In this document: positions 24,458 to 33,770 of the stretch, piece by piece
Layout: each line of letters opens with the position of its first letter
How positions within the stretch are numbered: position 1 is the stretch's first letter
From: Bacteroidota bacterium
GTDB taxonomy: Bacteria > Bacteroidota > Ignavibacteria > UBA10030 > UBA8401
Direction of reading: 5' to 3'
Length of the DNA: 43,206 nucleotides
NCBI GenBank assembly: GCA_021796215.1
Contig: JAJYOK010000025.1
Coordinates: 1 to 43,206, forward strand
Program-made: the position numbers and the translations under genes
Notes under the pieces: generated by a model
Databases searched by the model: none
The model's input: only the letters and a program-made list of their open reading frames with translations
Told to the model about the DNA's origin: nothing

Positions 24458-24524
24458 CGTGCTTGTACAGAAAGTGTTTTTAAATGAATTATTATTTCTT
24501 CAATAGTACGTCAAAGTTCAGACA

Positions 24525-24555
24525 AAAACAAAAAAGCCCCGACGAGCGGGGCTTT
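24525..24555 (-). terminator. intrinsic terminator of the S46 peptidase gene
   Basis: On the minus strand an 8-bp perfect stem AAAGCCCC/GGGGCTTT encloses GCTCGTC and is followed by a T-rich tract (TTTTTTGTTTTTG). It lies 20 nt beyond the stop of the S46 gene and separates it from the methyltransferase gene. Confidence 0.88.
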
Positions 24556-24574
24556 GTAAAAGTGCAAAGGTTCT

Positions 24575-26725
24575 TTATTTTTTCTTTTTTGCCGCCTTCA
24601 TCTCTATGTGGTGTTGTGCCGGCTTTATTGATTGTTCTGTGTGAACTCCTGCCGCTTCGATTTCATCGGCGAGTGTTTTGGCATCGTAAATTTTCCGAAG
24701 ACACTCCATCATTGCTCCGGTGTGTACAGAAACGGCGCGATTGGCGGTTTCATCGTACACAAATCGCCCCGGCAAACTTTCGATGTCGCCGTCGAAGATC
24801 ACGCCGATCAATTCTCCTTTTTCATTGATCGTTGGCGAGCCGGAATTGCCGCCGATAATATCGCATGTGCTGACAAAATTCATCGGCGTCGCAAGATCAA
24901 GCTGGTCTTTCCGTTCGAAGTAGCGTTTTGGCAAAGCGAAATCACCTTCGTTATTGAAGCTCAGAGCCCGGTCAAACAAGCCGTACATTGTTGTTTTTGC
25001 CGGAGCGACGGTGCCGTTCATCGGATAGCCTTTCATTGTTCCGTAGGAAAGGCGCAAGGTGAACGTTGCATCAGGATAAACAGTTTTGCCGTACGCAGCG
25101 AAGCGTGCTTTTCCGATGAGTTCGCTGGCTTCATCAATGGTGCTTGTGACATTCGTCTCTCTCCATTTTTGCAACGCTCTCGCCATCGGATTAATTTTTC
25201 GCGTCAGCACGATGAGTGGATCGGTAGAAGCGTTGACCGCCGCTTCACCGCCTTCGATGAGTTCTTTGCGCACTTTTGGATCGGCTAATTTTGTGCCGTT
25301 GATTAGTTCTTTTGCAACCTCTTGCGGTGTTTGTTTTCCGAGTACAGTTTGAATCCACGGATTGTTCTGCCCTAATTCTTCGAGCGATTCTTCCAGACCG
25401 TCTTCAAGAGAATATTCTTCAAGATCGCTGTACACCGGAGCAGGGGAGAAGAGAGAAAATTTGAGCGACGCGAGTCTTGCGTCCTGAAACCGTGCAAGAC
25501 GTTCTCCATCTGGTTTCTTAATCTCTTCGACATATTCAACAATTGTCGAAGCGATACTCGCCAAACGTCCGCGAAGACCTTGATAACTTGATTGCTTGAA
25601 CATTGATTTTGAACGTTCAATTGCGGCGGAAACGGAATCCCACGCGCTGCCGTACTTCGCTTTCCATTCCGGATTGCTGTTCACTTTTTCGCGGAATGCG
25701 GTCTCTTCTTCCTGTCTTTTTGCGATAAGCGCAGTATCGAGCAAGCCTTTGTATTCGCCGCCCCATGCTTTCAATGCATTATTAATGCCGAACATTTGCA
25801 CCAACGCGCGCCGTTCTTGTTCGGGTCCGAGTTTTGAGTACCGTTTCAACATCGCAACGCGGCGATTAAATAATTTAAAACGGAAAGGATAACTGTAATC
25901 GCGAAGGTATTCAAGCTGCGTCATTGTTTCAAGCCGGTCGGTGGAGCCGGGATTTCCCGAAACGAAAACCAAATCTCCATCATTCGCGCCGGCTGAATTC
26001 CATTTCAGATAATTTTCGCTGTGAACCGGTTTGCCGTTTTCGTACACGCGGAAGAACGCCATATCGAGATCATAGCGCGGATATGTAAAGTTGTCTGCGT
26101 CGCCGCCGAAGAATGCAATTTGCTGTTCCGGCGCCATCACCAAGCGGATATCAGTATATTTTTTATAGCAATACAGCCAGTATTCGCTTCCCTGATAAAG
26201 CGAAATCACATCCGAACGTAATCCTGTTTTTTCGAGACTCTCTTTTGTGATCTTCGCGATTGCCGCTTTGCGGGCATCGAATGCTTCTTTCGGTGTCATT
26301 GCAGGCTTCACTGCGCCTAATATTTCGGAAGTAACATTTTTCATAGACATCAACACATTCAACTCAAGGTCGGGGCATTTCAATTCTTCTGCCTCAGTTT
26401 TTGCGTAGAATCCGTCGGTGACATAATCTTTTTCTTTTGTCGAAACTTTTTGCAATTGACCGAGCGCGACATGGTGATTGGTCAGCACCAGTCCGTTCGG
26501 GCTGATAAATGAGCCGGAGCCGCCGTCGTTGAAACGTACGCTGGAAAGGCGAACGTGGTCTAACCATTCCTGCGTGATAGTGAAATTGTATTTCTCTTTG
26601 AGCTGCTTCGCAGGCGGGTTGTCGAACGTCCACATTCCCTCATCGGCGCGGGCGGTCGCAAATAGCAGCATAGTACTGAACAGAAATGTGAGCCATAGGC
26701 GTCCAGCGATAAAACGATGTTTCAT
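24575..26725 (-). CDS. S46 family dipeptidyl-peptidase (DPP7/DPP11 type)
   Basis: The protein has 716 residues from ATG 26725, selected because AGGAGA lies just upstream and a signal peptide follows (MKHRFIAGRLWLTF to ATARA); a longer frame from 26845 crosses a terminator. The chymotrypsin-like catalytic set is visible: His in TNHH (84-85), Asp221 in the DLDMAFFRVY segment, and Ser628 in GNSGSP. The residue after FD in VIFDGD is Gly, which in characterised S46 enzymes goes with preference for hydrophobic P1 (DPP7), whereas Arg goes with acidic P1 (DPP11). The enzyme removes dipeptides from peptide N-termini in the periplasm and is characteristic of Bacteroidota and some proteobacteria that feed on protein. 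Confidence 0.92.
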   Translation of the reverse strand: MKHRFIAGRLWLTFLFSTMLLFATARADEGMWTFDNPPAKQLKEKYNFTITQEWLDHVRLSSVRFNDGGSGSFISPNGLVLTNHHVALGQLQKVSTKEKDYVTDGFYAKTEAEELKCPDLELNVLMSMKNVTSEILGAVKPAMTPKEAFDARKAAIAKITKESLEKTGLRSDVISLYQGSEYWLYCYKKYTDIRLVMAPEQQIAFFGGDADNFTYPRYDLDMAFFRVYENGKPVHSENYLKWNSAGANDGDLVFVSGNPGSTDRLETMTQLEYLRDYSYPFRFKLFNRRVAMLKRYSKLGPEQERRALVQMFGINNALKAWGGEYKGLLDTALIAKRQEEETAFREKVNSNPEWKAKYGSAWDSVSAAIERSKSMFKQSSYQGLRGRLASIASTIVEYVEEIKKPDGERLARFQDARLASLKFSLFSPAPVYSDLEEYSLEDGLEESLEELGQNNPWIQTVLGKQTPQEVAKELINGTKLADPKVRKELIEGGEAAVNASTDPLIVLTRKINPMARALQKWRETNVTSTIDEASELIGKARFAAYGKTVYPDATFTLRLSYGTMKGYPMNGTVAPAKTTMYGLFDRALSFNNEGDFALPKRYFERKDQLDLATPMNFVSTCDIIGGNSGSPTINEKGELIGVIFDGDIESLPGRFVYDETANRAVSVHTGAMMECLRKIYDAKTLADEIEAAGVHTEQSIKPAQHHIEMKAAKKKK

Positions 26726-26756
26726 GAAATTGTCTCCTATCATGTTTAGTTTGAAA

Positions 26757-26793
26757 TGAAAAATGCCGTTCATCATACTGCGCTGCGAACGGC
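26757..26793 (-). terminator. intrinsic terminator of the Rossmann-protein gene
   Basis: On the minus strand TGCCGTTC and GAACGGCA form a perfect 8-bp stem with a 15-nt loop, followed by TTTTTC. It begins 7 nt after the stop of the 26800-28509 gene and separates it from the S46 gene. Confidence 0.78.
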
Positions 26794-26799
26794 AGTGAA

Positions 26800-28509
26800 T
26801 TACGCCTTCATTCGACTTCCTTTTTCTTCTTCCGAAAAAATCCATCCGACAATTTTTCCCGGATCGATTTCTGTAAAGTTTTTCCAGTATTCATGGTTGC
26901 GGAAATATCGCGAACTGGTTTCAGTCTCCTTCAGGTTTTCTACTGTTGTAATTGCCGCTGTGAACCGGGCTTTCCATCTTTCCATGTTCGACGCGCGAAG
27001 ATCTACCCATCCACTCTCCGCCCACCGGTCAATTGCTGATTTCGTGAGCGAGATCTCGTTCTGTCCGCGGTACGGAGGAACTTTGATTTCGTTTCCCCGC
27101 AACAGTGTTTTTCCGTCTGGAAGAAGTATTGGGATGCCGATGGAAATAATTTGTGCACGCAATGCCTGATTGTCGCGCACAATTACGGCAAGCGTGTCGG
27201 AAAGCTGTTTTGGTTTCGTTTTCACAACTTGCTGTACCGACGTGAAACCAAGTTTTAGCAAATATGCTTCATACAGCAATTTTGATAAACGCGGCGGTCC
27301 CAAGATTTCGAACGCAACGCTGTCAACGCTGTGTTCCTTTTCGAGCGTTTTCATTTTTTCCAGCGCTCCCTGGAACATAAATCCGGCGCGGTACGTCGGT
27401 TCGAGCGTTGCATTGTCGAGAGCGTTGATAATATCGTGTCCGGTGTTGCCGCCCATAATTTCATACAACACATCCTGTGCAATTTCTTCCGGCGTGACGA
27501 ATTCCATCTGTCCCGGCGTTGAAATCGCTTCGAATTCTCCGCGCGAAAAAATCCCGTTTTCGCCGGTATCAATGAAAACCGATTGCAGCGGCTTGTTCAG
27601 CGGAATATCGGGGCGTGTTTGAGGTTTAATGCGGAACGTTTTTTCCAGCACCACTCCGTTTTCAATCGGACAGTCGAACAACTCGATCGGTTTGCCTCGT
27701 TTCGAGATTGTTCCGTAATCAATTTTTTTCCACGCAATCGCTCCGGTCGGTTTTATTTCTTTTGTAATTGGCGCGTCCGGTGTGCGTGCCATGAGAAAGA
27801 GAAGGAGCGTGTGTGCGCCCGCTACCGATGACTTGCTGAGCAGAACGCTCGACGGCTTTTCCTCACTGTGTGTGTACGGAATGTTCAATCCCATTCCGCC
27901 GGTTCCGCTTGTTCCGATTTTTATATAGATGTTCGTGCCGACTTCGTGCATCGAGCGGTAAAAGGTTTGTACATGCCGGATGATTTGCGGGATATACAAT
28001 GTTGCCAAAAGCCGCTCGACGGATTCATCCAAGGAAAACTCTGCCTTATCCTTACCGTGCCGGAGATGATGCATCACATCGCGAGCGCTTTGAAAAATAT
28101 CCTGATAGGCGATTGCGGTTGCCGAGTTGATGCAGTCAATGACGATATGCGGCTTGTAATGGCTGAGCAAATGAAATATAGCCGAACGATGGACCACTCC
28201 GTCGCTGAATTCTTCGAGAATATCGTCAATGTGCAGTGCGCGCCGTTTTGGGTCTCCAAGAATTTCTTCCCGGGTAAAATCTTTCAACTCGTGGCGCATG
28301 AAGATGTTTCCCCACCACGGAATGAAAAACTTTTTTCCCGCCAATGGAAATTCCTTCTCCATATGCGCGACTGCATCTTTTGCTTCCGATTCTTTTAACG
28401 ACGTGATGATCATCTGTTTGGGATGAGCTTCCATAAGTTTTCTACATACAGCGGAACCAACAAGTCCCCATCCGCCAAGCACGAGAACGGTTTTGTTCTG
28501 AATATCCAT
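26800..28509 (-). CDS. large NAD(P)-binding Rossmann protein of unknown function
   Basis: This 569-residue protein begins with a dinucleotide-binding turn, VLVLGGWGLVGSAVC (residues about 8-22), like extended SDR/saccharopine-dehydrogenase-type enzymes. A later strand, PHIVIDCINSATAIAY, resembles the region where SDRs hold the cofactor. The remaining 400 residues are rich in charged helices and match no family that I can name. A GTSGTGGMGLNIPYTHSEE stretch near residue 210 looks like an active-site or phosphate-binding loop. There are no membrane segments and no signal peptide. Upstream and on the same strand is a YbjQ-like gene. It has its own terminator. Dehydrogenase, epimerase or dehydratase activity on a large substrate is possible. 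Confidence 0.65.
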   Translation of the reverse strand: MDIQNKTVLVLGGWGLVGSAVCRKLMEAHPKQMIITSLKESEAKDAVAHMEKEFPLAGKKFFIPWWGNIFMRHELKDFTREEILGDPKRRALHIDDILEEFSDGVVHRSAIFHLLSHYKPHIVIDCINSATAIAYQDIFQSARDVMHHLRHGKDKAEFSLDESVERLLATLYIPQIIRHVQTFYRSMHEVGTNIYIKIGTSGTGGMGLNIPYTHSEEKPSSVLLSKSSVAGAHTLLLFLMARTPDAPITKEIKPTGAIAWKKIDYGTISKRGKPIELFDCPIENGVVLEKTFRIKPQTRPDIPLNKPLQSVFIDTGENGIFSRGEFEAISTPGQMEFVTPEEIAQDVLYEIMGGNTGHDIINALDNATLEPTYRAGFMFQGALEKMKTLEKEHSVDSVAFEILGPPRLSKLLYEAYLLKLGFTSVQQVVKTKPKQLSDTLAVIVRDNQALRAQIISIGIPILLPDGKTLLRGNEIKVPPYRGQNEISLTKSAIDRWAESGWVDLRASNMERWKARFTAAITTVENLKETETSSRYFRNHEYWKNFTEIDPGKIVGWIFSEEEKGSRMKA

Positions 28510-28565
28510 GCGAATTACCTATTCCTGGTTTGAAGTGAAAAAAGCATGATTAGAATTTCGTGAAG

Positions 28566-28895
28566 TCAGATTTTTTCTACAACACATGCAGTGCCGTACG
28601 CCAGCACTTCCGTGACGCCGCCCATAATTTCTGTTGCATCGTAACGGAAACCGATGACAGCATTCGCTCCAAGCTGCTGTGCATGCTGAAGCATGAGTTC
28701 AAACGAATCGCGGCGGGTTTTTTCACACAAATCTGAATAGAGCGTAATGTTTCCGCCAAAAAGAATTTGGAATCCTGCGCCGATATTTCCGATGAGGGAG
28801 CGCGAGCGCACGATAATACCGCGGACAACGCCGAGGTTTTTCACAATGCGATAGCCGTCAAGCTGAAAATTGGTGGTAACAAGCGAATGGTCCAT
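28566..28895 (-). CDS. YbjQ/UPF0145-family protein
   Basis: This 109-residue protein has an AAGGAG ribosome site before ATG 28895. It has the conserved features of the YbjQ (heavy-metal-binding-domain-named) family: [13 protein letters not shown], a Gly-rich segment, [15 protein letters not shown] and the C-terminal YGTACVV strand. Family members are small and probably pentameric; no biochemical role is settled. The gene lies 56 nt upstream of the Rossmann-protein gene on the same strand and could share its transcript. A palindromic repeat occupies the gap on its upstream side. Confidence 0.82.
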   Translation of the reverse strand: MDHSLVTTNFQLDGYRIVKNLGVVRGIIVRSRSLIGNIGAGFQILFGGNITLYSDLCEKTRRDSFELMLQHAQQLGANAVIGFRYDATEIMGGVTEVLAYGTACVVEKI

Positions 28896-28935
28896 ATTTT
28901 TCTCCTTCGTTCTAATGTTGAGGTGAAAGTTGAGA

Positions 28936-29046
28936 AAATCCGAAGCACGAATTTCGAAATTCTAAACAAATTCGAAATCAAAATTCTCAAATTCGTCTGA
29001 TCGTGGGTTTTGAATTTAGAGATTTAGGTTTGTTTAGGATTTTAAA
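28936..29046. repeat. AT-rich palindromic repeat, copy 2
   Basis: This copy shares GAAATTCTAAACAAATT (28956-28972) and TTTGTTTAGGATTT (29029-29042) exactly with copy 1, in the same order and at similar spacing. The left end AAAATCCGAAG is present but the matching right end TTCGGATT is missing, so this copy is truncated or decayed. It stops 4 nt before the stop codon of the minus-strand aldehyde dehydrogenase gene, filling the space between that gene and the YbjQ gene. Confidence 0.65.
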
Positions 29047-29050
29047 TAGT

Positions 29051-30556
29051 TTATCCTTTGGGAACGACAGTGTCGTACCAGAATTTCTTTTCTCGAATGC
29101 CAATTTCATCAATGTGAACATGCTTTGTTTCGGAGTACTCTTTTAATCCGTCGAGGCCGAATTCACGTCCGATACCGCTTTGTTTGTAACCGCCGAACGG
29201 CGCTTTTTCGGAAATTAAATGCCATTCGTTGATCCAGACGGTGCCGGTTCGTAAACGCCGCGCAATGTTCATAGCCCGCTCTTTATCACGCGACCAAACC
29301 CCGCCGCCCAAACCATACACCGAATCGTTTGCAATGCGAACGGCATCGTCATCATTCTTGTGTTTAATGACAGAAAGAACGGGACCGAAAATTTCTTCTT
29401 GTGCAATGACAGACGCATTGTCAACATTCACAAAAATAGTCGGCTCGACAAAAAAGCCGCGCAACAATTCCGCCGCAGTTGGAATATTTCCGCCGGTTAC
29501 AATTTTCGCCCCCTGCTCTTTTCCTTTCACGATATATCTGAGTACCCGCTCCTGCTGTTTGCGGGAAATAAGCGGGCCCATGTCGGTGTGTTCGTTCGCG
29601 GGATCGCCCAAAATAATTTTTCCGGTTTTCGCCGCCAGTTTTTCAATGAACTCATCGTGAATTTTTTCGGAAAGCAAAAGCCGGCTTCCCGCTTCACAGC
29701 ATTGTCCGGCATGATAAAAAATGGCATACATTGCTCCATCAACAGCCATGTCAATGTCGGCATCGTCGAGCACAATATTGGCAGATTTTCCCCCGCATTC
29801 AAGTGTGCATTTTTTCAGCGACGCCGAGGCTGCCGCCATCACTTTTCGTCCGACTGTAGTTGAACCGGTGAATGCAACTTTATCTACCATTGGATTTTTC
29901 GCCAGCTCTTCACCGGCATCTTCTCCAAATCCCGGAATAATATTGACAACGCCTTCAGGAATTCCAACCTCTGAACAAATGGCGGCTAATTCCATCGCGG
30001 TGCATGGTGTTAGTTCGGAAGGTTTCAGAACGATCGTGTTTCCTGCGGCGAGCGCCGGTCCTAATTTCCACACTGCCATCTTCAAGGGAAAATTCCACGG
30101 AATGATTGCTGCGACGACGCCGATCGGTTCGTGCACGAGAAGATTTTGGGCAAAGCCGGGTTTCGACAACCCTTCAATATTTTCAGTGAAATCCTGTGCC
30201 GCCAATTTTGAATAATAATTCAAACATCGTGCGCTGAGGAAAATATCTTCTTTCGCTTTGCGAATGGTTGAGCCTGAATCTTCGACTTCGAGATCAATAA
30301 GGCTTTTCGTTCGTTCATTGATTTTGTCGGAAACGGCTTTGATGAGCGCGCTTCGTTCGGCTGGAGACATGCGGGACCACGGTCCTTCATCGAATGCGTG
30401 GCGTGCCGCGCGAATTGCCGCACGGGCATCTTCGATTCCGGCGCGCGCTACACGCGCCACAATTTCTTGAGTAAATGGATTGATAGTGTCAAATGTTCGC
30501 CGCGATTCGGATTCGACAAACTCCCCGTTAATGAACAATTGGTATTCGCGTCCCAT
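29051..30556 (-). CDS. NAD(P)-dependent aldehyde dehydrogenase
   Basis: This 501-residue protein of usual length has AAGGACA before ATG 30556. All ALDH signatures are visible: the oxyanion Asn155 (PWNFP), TGSTTVGR for cofactor binding, general-base Glu253 (LECGGKSAN), and nucleophile Cys287 in GQCC. The late PFGGYKQSGIGRE motif is also present. It oxidises an aldehyde to the acid; overall similarity to betaine-aldehyde and other broad-range dehydrogenases does not fix the substrate. The HEAT-repeat gene lies 18 nt upstream on the same strand, so the two are probably cotranscribed. Confidence 0.92.
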   Translation of the reverse strand: MGREYQLFINGEFVESESRRTFDTINPFTQEIVARVARAGIEDARAAIRAARHAFDEGPWSRMSPAERSALIKAVSDKINERTKSLIDLEVEDSGSTIRKAKEDIFLSARCLNYYSKLAAQDFTENIEGLSKPGFAQNLLVHEPIGVVAAIIPWNFPLKMAVWKLGPALAAGNTIVLKPSELTPCTAMELAAICSEVGIPEGVVNIIPGFGEDAGEELAKNPMVDKVAFTGSTTVGRKVMAAASASLKKCTLECGGKSANIVLDDADIDMAVDGAMYAIFYHAGQCCEAGSRLLLSEKIHDEFIEKLAAKTGKIILGDPANEHTDMGPLISRKQQERVLRYIVKGKEQGAKIVTGGNIPTAAELLRGFFVEPTIFVNVDNASVIAQEEIFGPVLSVIKHKNDDDAVRIANDSVYGLGGGVWSRDKERAMNIARRLRTGTVWINEWHLISEKAPFGGYKQSGIGREFGLDGLKEYSETKHVHIDEIGIREKKFWYDTVVPKG

Positions 30557-30574
30557 AGTGTCCTTTAGCGTCCT

Positions 30575-31123
30575 TCAGTTTTTTGATACGAGTATTTTTT
30601 TTCTGCTCCGAATAAATTCAAGTGCTTTGTATGCTGCGACGGGAACGTGAACAGCAGGTTCGCGTTGCTCCAGCGCTTTCAAAACATCCTTTACTTCTTT
30701 CAGCATAGGCTCACTGGAAAGCGAATGAAGAATGTGATGCGCCTTTCTGTGAAGCACAACAGATGCCGGGCCGCGCACCAGCGCCTCGAGTAAAGCAGGC
30801 ACGCCGGCATCGCCAAGTGCTACGAGAGAATCGGCGGCAACCCAGCGGACGTCGAAGCTTTCATCGGTCAGCGTTTGTACTAAGGCTTCAGCGGCTGACG
30901 GATCGGCAATTTTTCCAAGCGCTTTTGCAGCTTCCCATCGGATAATTTCGTTTTCGTCTTTCAGCGCTTTGATAAGCTCCGGGACTGCTGCCTCTCCGAT
31001 TTGCTCTAATTTATTTCGTGCTGTGAGCCGTTCGTGTAAATTTTTGCTCGCCAACTTCCTAACACAGGAAGCGACAAGGCTGGAGGTAGCTTTTGCCTCC
31101 ATAGCGTTCGAATGTGTGAACAT
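30575..31123 (-). CDS. HEAT-repeat protein
   Basis: This encodes 182 residues from ATG 31123; the frame is open to 31204, but the extra 27 residues have no repeat character, and GGGAAGAA lies upstream of 31123. Four or five HEAT/PBS-lyase-like helical repeats are visible (ARNKLEQIGEAAVPELIKAL, AAKALGKIADPSAAEALVQTL, AADSLVALGDAGVPALLEAL). Such proteins act as protein-binding scaffolds, and some assist bilin attachment; no phycobiliprotein is encoded nearby. Its link to the downstream aldehyde dehydrogenase is operonic only. No catalytic residues can be assigned. Confidence 0.78.
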   Translation of the reverse strand: MFTHSNAMEAKATSSLVASCVRKLASKNLHERLTARNKLEQIGEAAVPELIKALKDENEIIRWEAAKALGKIADPSAAEALVQTLTDESFDVRWVAADSLVALGDAGVPALLEALVRGPASVVLHRKAHHILHSLSSEPMLKEVKDVLKALEQREPAVHVPVAAYKALEFIRSRKKILVSKN

Positions 31124-31296
31124 AAATTCTTCCCGACAACAATGTGAATATATCTCGCTGTATGGTATTCCGTACGGTGTATTTTCCGGTATTCCCATTA
31201 TCATAACACTGGCCGCGTGAAAGAAAATCCATTATTCTGGAGGCGGCGCATTATTGAACTTTCTCGTTCGTATAATACTATTTTCATTTTCTACGC

Positions 31297-32535
31297 TTAT
31301 CGGCTTAACTTTTCAAGAATAATTGAAATTCCCTGCCCGACGCCGATGCACATAGTTGCCAATCCGTAACAGACATCTCGTCTCTCCATTTCGTGTACCA
31401 GTGTTGTAATGATGCGCGCGCCGCTGCAGCCGAGCGGATGTCCGAGCGCGATGGCACCGCCATTGACGTTGACAATTTCCGGATTGAATTTTAATTCCCG
31501 TATCACGGCAAGCGATTGTGCCGCGAACGCTTCGTTCAATTCAACAAGACCAAGGTCGCTTACGGTAAGCTCAGCTTTTTTCAGCGCTTTTTGAGTTGCG
31601 GGAACTGGTCCGATTCCCATGAAGCGCGGATCAACACCGGCAACACCGGTAGAAACTATACGGGCGAGCGGTTTCAGATTCAGTTCTTTTGCTTTTTTCT
31701 CAGACATCACAATTGTGCCGGCGGCGCCATCGTTGAGCGATGAAGAATTTCCCGCGGTCACCGTTCCGCCTGCCTGTCCGGTAGGCAGGTTTTCACGGAA
31801 TGCCGGCTTCAATGCAGAAAGTTTTTCGAGTGAAGTGTTTTCACGCGGTCCTTCATCTTGCGATACAGATTTCAGGGCTTCATCTGGTTTGAAGGATGGA
31901 AGCGGCACCGAGATAATTTCTTCGGAAAATTTTTTTCGTGCAGCGACGGCACGCCGGTGACTTTCCAATGCAAATTCATCCTGCTCACGGCGATGCACAG
32001 AATATTTTTCTGCGACATTTTCAGCAGTTTCACCCATGCTTTCAAGGGGGAAGAGTTTTTTCATTTTCGGATTCGGAAAACGCCAGCCGAGAGCGGTGTC
32101 GTAGGCAGTGAGATTTCCGTAGAGCGCGGTGCCGGAGATTTTTTTTGGAAAAACGTATGGCGCACGTGTCATACTTTCCGCGCCGCCTGCGATGATAATT
32201 TCATTTTCGCCGGACCACACTGCCCGTGCTGCTTGAATGACGGCTTCCATTGAAGAGCCGCATAAACGATTGATTGTGACAGCGGGGACGGAATGCGGAA
32301 AGCCGGCAAGAAGAACTGCCATGCGTGCGAGATTGCGATTGTCTTCGCCTGCTTGATTTGCACATCCCCAGAAAACGTCTTCGATTACTGAAGGGTCGAG
32401 ATGAGTTCGCTGAACAAGCTCGTGCATCACCAGCGCGCTCATGTCGTCAACGCGGACATCTTTCAACACTCCGCCGTATTTTCCGAGCGGCGTTCTGAGC
32501 GCCGCAACAATCACCGCCTCTTGTCCTCTCGCCAT
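31297..32535 (-). CDS. acetyl-CoA C-acyltransferase (thiolase) with an in-frame palindrome insertion
   Basis: This 412-residue thiolase has nucleophile Cys92 (NRLCGSS), the [11 protein letters not shown] histidine region and the second Cys in MCIGVGQG. It condenses or cleaves acyl-CoAs with CoA, serving beta-oxidation or acetoacetyl-CoA formation. Family members read about PAFRENGTVTAGN in the middle; here seven residues, LPTGQAG (250-256), sit between the Asn and the Gly. They are encoded by a perfect 21-bp palindromic insertion (31769-31789). The reading frame and all catalytic motifs are intact, so the enzyme may tolerate it in a surface loop. No clear Shine-Dalgarno sequence precedes ATG 32535. 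The VIT-like gene lies 18 nt upstream. Confidence 0.9.
   Translation of the reverse strand: MARGQEAVIVAALRTPLGKYGGVLKDVRVDDMSALVMHELVQRTHLDPSVIEDVFWGCANQAGEDNRNLARMAVLLAGFPHSVPAVTINRLCGSSMEAVIQAARAVWSGENEIIIAGGAESMTRAPYVFPKKISGTALYGNLTAYDTALGWRFPNPKMKKLFPLESMGETAENVAEKYSVHRREQDEFALESHRRAVAARKKFSEEIISVPLPSFKPDEALKSVSQDEGPRENTSLEKLSALKPAFRENLPTGQAGGTVTAGNSSSLNDGAAGTIVMSEKKAKELNLKPLARIVSTGVAGVDPRFMGIGPVPATQKALKKAELTVSDLGLVELNEAFAAQSLAVIRELKFNPEIVNVNGGAIALGHPLGCSGARIITTLVHEMERRDVCYGLATMCIGVGQGISIILEKLSR
31769..31789. repeat. 21-bp palindromic insertion within the thiolase gene
   Basis: CCTGCCT and AGGCAGG (7-bp perfect arms) enclose GTCCGGT. At exactly 21 bp it adds seven codons without a frameshift. 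Its arms match the GCCTGCC/GGCAGGC hairpin of the intergenic element at 15971-16080. Confidence 0.7.
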
Positions 32536-32553
32536 ATTTTTTTCGCGATGCTT

Positions 32554-33735
32554 TTATCGAATCAAATGTCCCTGCGGACTTAGCAGCATGCCGAAGCCGT
32601 ACGCAATCGCCGCCGTCAACAATCCGACGAGCGTCATTTCCAATCCGCTGCGCCACCAGCTTCTGCCGGTAACGATAGTTTTCAGCACGCCGACCCCGAA
32701 GTGAGCAAAGGTGCTGATGACCAAACTTACGACAACGGCGAATGCTCCTGTCCAAAAGAAAAACGGAATCACCGGAATAATTCCACCGATGGCTGTGGCG
32801 GCAGTTGCAGAAAATGCCTCTTTCACCGGATTGGGAAATGTGGATGTCGTCAATCCTAATTCTTCCTGCGCGAGTGTTTTGAGAAATTGGTCCGGCTTTT
32901 TCATCAGCCGCTCTGCCATCATCGAAGATTCTTCCGATGTAAACCCTTTGAGCTGATAAAATAATTCCAGCTCTTCACGTTCTTCCTCAGGATTTGTTTC
33001 GATCTCTTTTCGTTCGCGTTCGATCTCTGCTTCGTACACTTCGCGTTCCGATTTTCGCGCAAGGTATGCGCCGGAACCCATTGAGAGCGCACTCGCGAGC
33101 GTGCCGGCAACTCCGGCAACCCACACAACATTTGAACCGCCGGAATATCCCGCCATGCCGGTGACAATACCGAACACTGCACCAAGTCCGTCATTCGCGC
33201 CGTACACAGCCTGACCGATCCATCCGCCGGAATGTCCGGAGTGCCACTTTTCTTTTTTGAAAATTGTATCAAGCTTTGACTGCGGATGTTCGTCCTCCCG
33301 CCGCAGCGGGTTTTCAACAGAAAATGAATGAAGAACTTTCGCATGGACTTTTTCTTCCTTTTTGATGTCGTCCATTGCTGCGTTATCTTCCGGACTTTCT
33401 GCAAGAGCAGCTTCAGCTTCATATCGTGCTGTGTCGCGGTCTTCCTGTTCTTCTAACCGCTGAACAGCGTTTGTCGTTCCTGTGCGAACGAGCATCCATC
33501 GCCGGATTTTTTCGAAGAGAGACTCGATTTTATCCGGCGGTGTGCTGCCGAGTTCTTTGAGGCGGGTTTCCCACCGCTGAGCGTGGATTTCTTCTGCTTC
33601 CGCAAGTTTCAGGAGAATATGTTTCCGTTGTTCGTCCGGTTCGCGCGAAGCGAGTTCGCGGTATGTTTGCGCGCCGGCTTTTTCTTTCTTCCAGCTTACT
33701 TTAAGAGATTCAATGAGACGAACATCATTTTTCAT
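32554..33735 (-). CDS. VIT1/CCC1-family transporter with N-terminal ferritin-like domain
   Basis: This is a 393-residue fusion. Residues about 1-140 are a ferritin/rubrerythrin-like four-helix domain with Glu/His iron ligands (KKEKAGAQTY, AEAEEIHAQRWE, KKEEKVHAKVL). The rest is a VIT1/CCC1 iron/manganese transporter: GQAVYGANDGLGAVFGIV in the first membrane helix, SALSMGSGAYLARKSE, a charged cytosolic linker with Glu/Met-rich helices, and three further helices to the C-terminus. Such fusions are known in bacteria as membrane-bound ferritins that move or oxidise Fe2+. It probably protects against iron excess. It sits 18 nt upstream of the thiolase gene, with no functional link apparent. Confidence 0.87.
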   Translation of the reverse strand: MKNDVRLIESLKVSWKKEKAGAQTYRELASREPDEQRKHILLKLAEAEEIHAQRWETRLKELGSTPPDKIESLFEKIRRWMLVRTGTTNAVQRLEEQEDRDTARYEAEAALAESPEDNAAMDDIKKEEKVHAKVLHSFSVENPLRREDEHPQSKLDTIFKKEKWHSGHSGGWIGQAVYGANDGLGAVFGIVTGMAGYSGGSNVVWVAGVAGTLASALSMGSGAYLARKSEREVYEAEIERERKEIETNPEEEREELELFYQLKGFTSEESSMMAERLMKKPDQFLKTLAQEELGLTTSTFPNPVKEAFSATAATAIGGIIPVIPFFFWTGAFAVVVSLVISTFAHFGVGVLKTIVTGRSWWRSGLEMTLVGLLTAAIAYGFGMLLSPQGHLIR

Positions 33736-33770
33736 AAATGTTGAAGAGGAAGTTTATTTTTCATTATGGA

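Noticed and set aside
26726-26845. N-terminal extension of the S46 frame
   Set aside because: It would cross an intrinsic terminator and precede a proper signal peptide and ribosome site at 26725.
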